From NCBI GenBank assembly GCA_047605645.1, contig JASGFJ010000026.1, forward strand, positions 10,298-74,297: a DNA stretch of 64,000 nt, written 5' to 3'. The position numbers were made by a program, and so were the translations under genes. Below, one piece after another: positions 63,474 to 64,000 of the stretch. The first letter of the stretch is position 1. Every line of letters begins with the position of its first letter. This DNA is from UBA1309 sp047605645 (GTDB lineage Bacteria; Bacteroidota; Bacteroidia; Bacteroidales; Dysgonomonadaceae). The notes under the pieces were generated by a model. It was not told where the DNA came from, did not search any database, and saw nothing but the letters and a program-made list of their open reading frames with translations.

Positions 63474-63494
63474 ATAGGGACAAATTGTCCCTAT
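63474..63494. promoter_or_regulatory. 21-bp perfect palindrome between antitoxin and Fic genes
   Basis: ATAGGGACAA (63474-63483), A, TTGTCCCTAT (63485-63494). Could be a small terminator or an operator; no T-run follows. Confidence 0.55.
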
Positions 63495-63550
63495 GTAGGT
63501 ATGGCGACAACGAACTTAAACAAAATATCCACTGGAAGAATAAATCGATT

Positions 63551-63958
63551 ATGAGCGATTTTGAAGAATATATAAGACAAGGCGAACCCGATAAAAAAGA
63601 AAAGGGGATTATTTGGCAAACGGCCATTGGCTTGCAACAGGTCGATGGTTTAACGCCGTCTGCTTATCTGATTGAAACTGCCAAAGAAAATATTGAAGGC
63701 AAAATCACGATTGATGAAGTCAAATATCGTATTAACAGTTATTACAAGCAACAAACGAGCAAACAAACGATAGAGGGCGACCGTACGGAAGAGGCAGATA
63801 AAGTTTCGGCAAATATTACCGAAATTCTATCGGAAAAAACCTTTACATTTAGCCCTGCCGAACTTCTTTCCATTCACAAACGCCTTTTTTTAGGTGTTGA
63901 AAATATTACTGTGAAAGTTGGTAAAGTTCGCGATTACAATATCACTAACCCACATTGA
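63551..63958 (+). CDS. Fic family protein, truncated before the catalytic domain
   Basis: 135 residues from ATG 63551 (MSDFEEYIRQGEPDKKEK). This is the N-terminal part of a Bacteroidetes Fic protein: an antitoxin-like helical region (WQTAIGLQQVDGLTPSAYLI, TAKENIEGKITIDEVK) and the first Fic helices (FSPAELLSIHKRLFLGV, KVGKVRDYNIT). It stops at NPH where full-length members continue to the HPFxxGNGR active site, about 170 residues later. So it cannot AMPylate. It is either a frameshifted gene or interrupted near 63.95 kb; the window ends too soon to tell. Confidence 0.75.
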   Translation: MSDFEEYIRQGEPDKKEKGIIWQTAIGLQQVDGLTPSAYLIETAKENIEGKITIDEVKYRINSYYKQQTSKQTIEGDRTEEADKVSANITEILSEKTFTFSPAELLSIHKRLFLGVENITVKVGKVRDYNITNPH

Positions 63959-64000
63959 GCATTTAAACCCTAACGAGAGTTAAAGTATAGTTAAATTTTA

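Noticed and set aside
1..64000. CRISPR arrays or complete insertion sequences
   Set aside because: No regularly spaced repeats of 25-40 bases and no intact transposase frame or terminal inverted repeat pair was seen in the window.

Overview
The window is a chromosomal segment from a member of the Bacteroidetes, most likely order Bacteroidales; genus cannot be fixed from sequence alone. The evidence is the promoter style (TTTG, 19-21 bp, TAnnTTTG, seen cleanly before the tyrS, sigma-factor and htpG genes), the near absence of Shine-Dalgarno sites, and families typical of that phylum: LytTR-type response regulator with LytS-type kinase, TonB-dependent receptor next to a GH3 glycosidase, DUF2027-Smr, DUF4369/TlpA and DUF5106/TlpA thioredoxins, DUF2023 beside flavodoxin, DUF4924 and NigD-like lipoproteins. 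Gene order is mostly housekeeping with one accessory end.

Layout. 1-1.2 kb: 3' part of a two-component system (minus strand). 1.5-7.6 kb: tRNA-Gln, tyrS, an LEA14-like lipoprotein, a DUF2027-Smr protein, queA, a thioredoxin-like lipoprotein and an ECF-like sigma factor. 8.0-12.2 kb: htpG and a DPP-IV-type peptidase. 12.7-18.6 kb: a carbohydrate module (GH3 glycosidase, TonB-dependent receptor) divergent from a Nudix-like regulator, with two strong palindromic operators in the shared intergenic region. 18.6-22.6 kb: a decayed membrane-protein gene, OsmC, an Lgt-like protein, a small membrane protein and a radical SAM enzyme resembling the tetraether-lipid synthase family. 23.0-33.9 kb: M16 peptidase, a riboflavin synthase operon, a PDZ protein, an ABC-F protein, rsmG and an RsiV-like lipoprotein. 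34.2-42.5 kb: rplU-rpmA, flavodoxin-DUF2023, TetR-fabG, pnp, a TlpA-like protein and an adenine/adenosine deaminase.

42.4-58.0 kb is a cell-envelope polysaccharide region: GT9, three GT2 and two GT4 glycosyltransferases, an LTA-synthase-like sulfatase-fold enzyme, a polysaccharide deacetylase, an LPS-core-kinase-like protein and RfbD. Six genes (DUF4924, rfbD, HD protein, prfC, kinase, GT4) form one tight minus-strand operon, so peptide release factor 3 is embedded in envelope genes. An MBL-fold hydrolase, a GT2 and a small radical SAM enzyme follow. 58.2-61.2 kb holds Fe/Mn superoxide dismutase and dnaK. 61.2-64.0 kb is accessory and decayed: about 1.2 kb without genes, a winged-helix remnant, an AbiEi/DUF6088-like antitoxin without a visible toxin, and a Fic protein cut off before its catalytic core.

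The most interesting signals are: (1) an 85-bp leader-like repeat present upstream of two unrelated genes (20.74 kb and 43.70 kb), each just downstream of a promoter-like box and each containing a short ORF starting M-(K/E)-R-S; (2) a shared TGGCA-N6-TTGT motif with sigma-54 spacing upstream of both chaperone genes htpG and dnaK; (3) the paired GTGTA-N5-TACAC operators and a Nudix-like regulator whose catalytic box is degenerate; (4) the tetraether-synthase-like radical SAM enzyme. None was tested by database search here.
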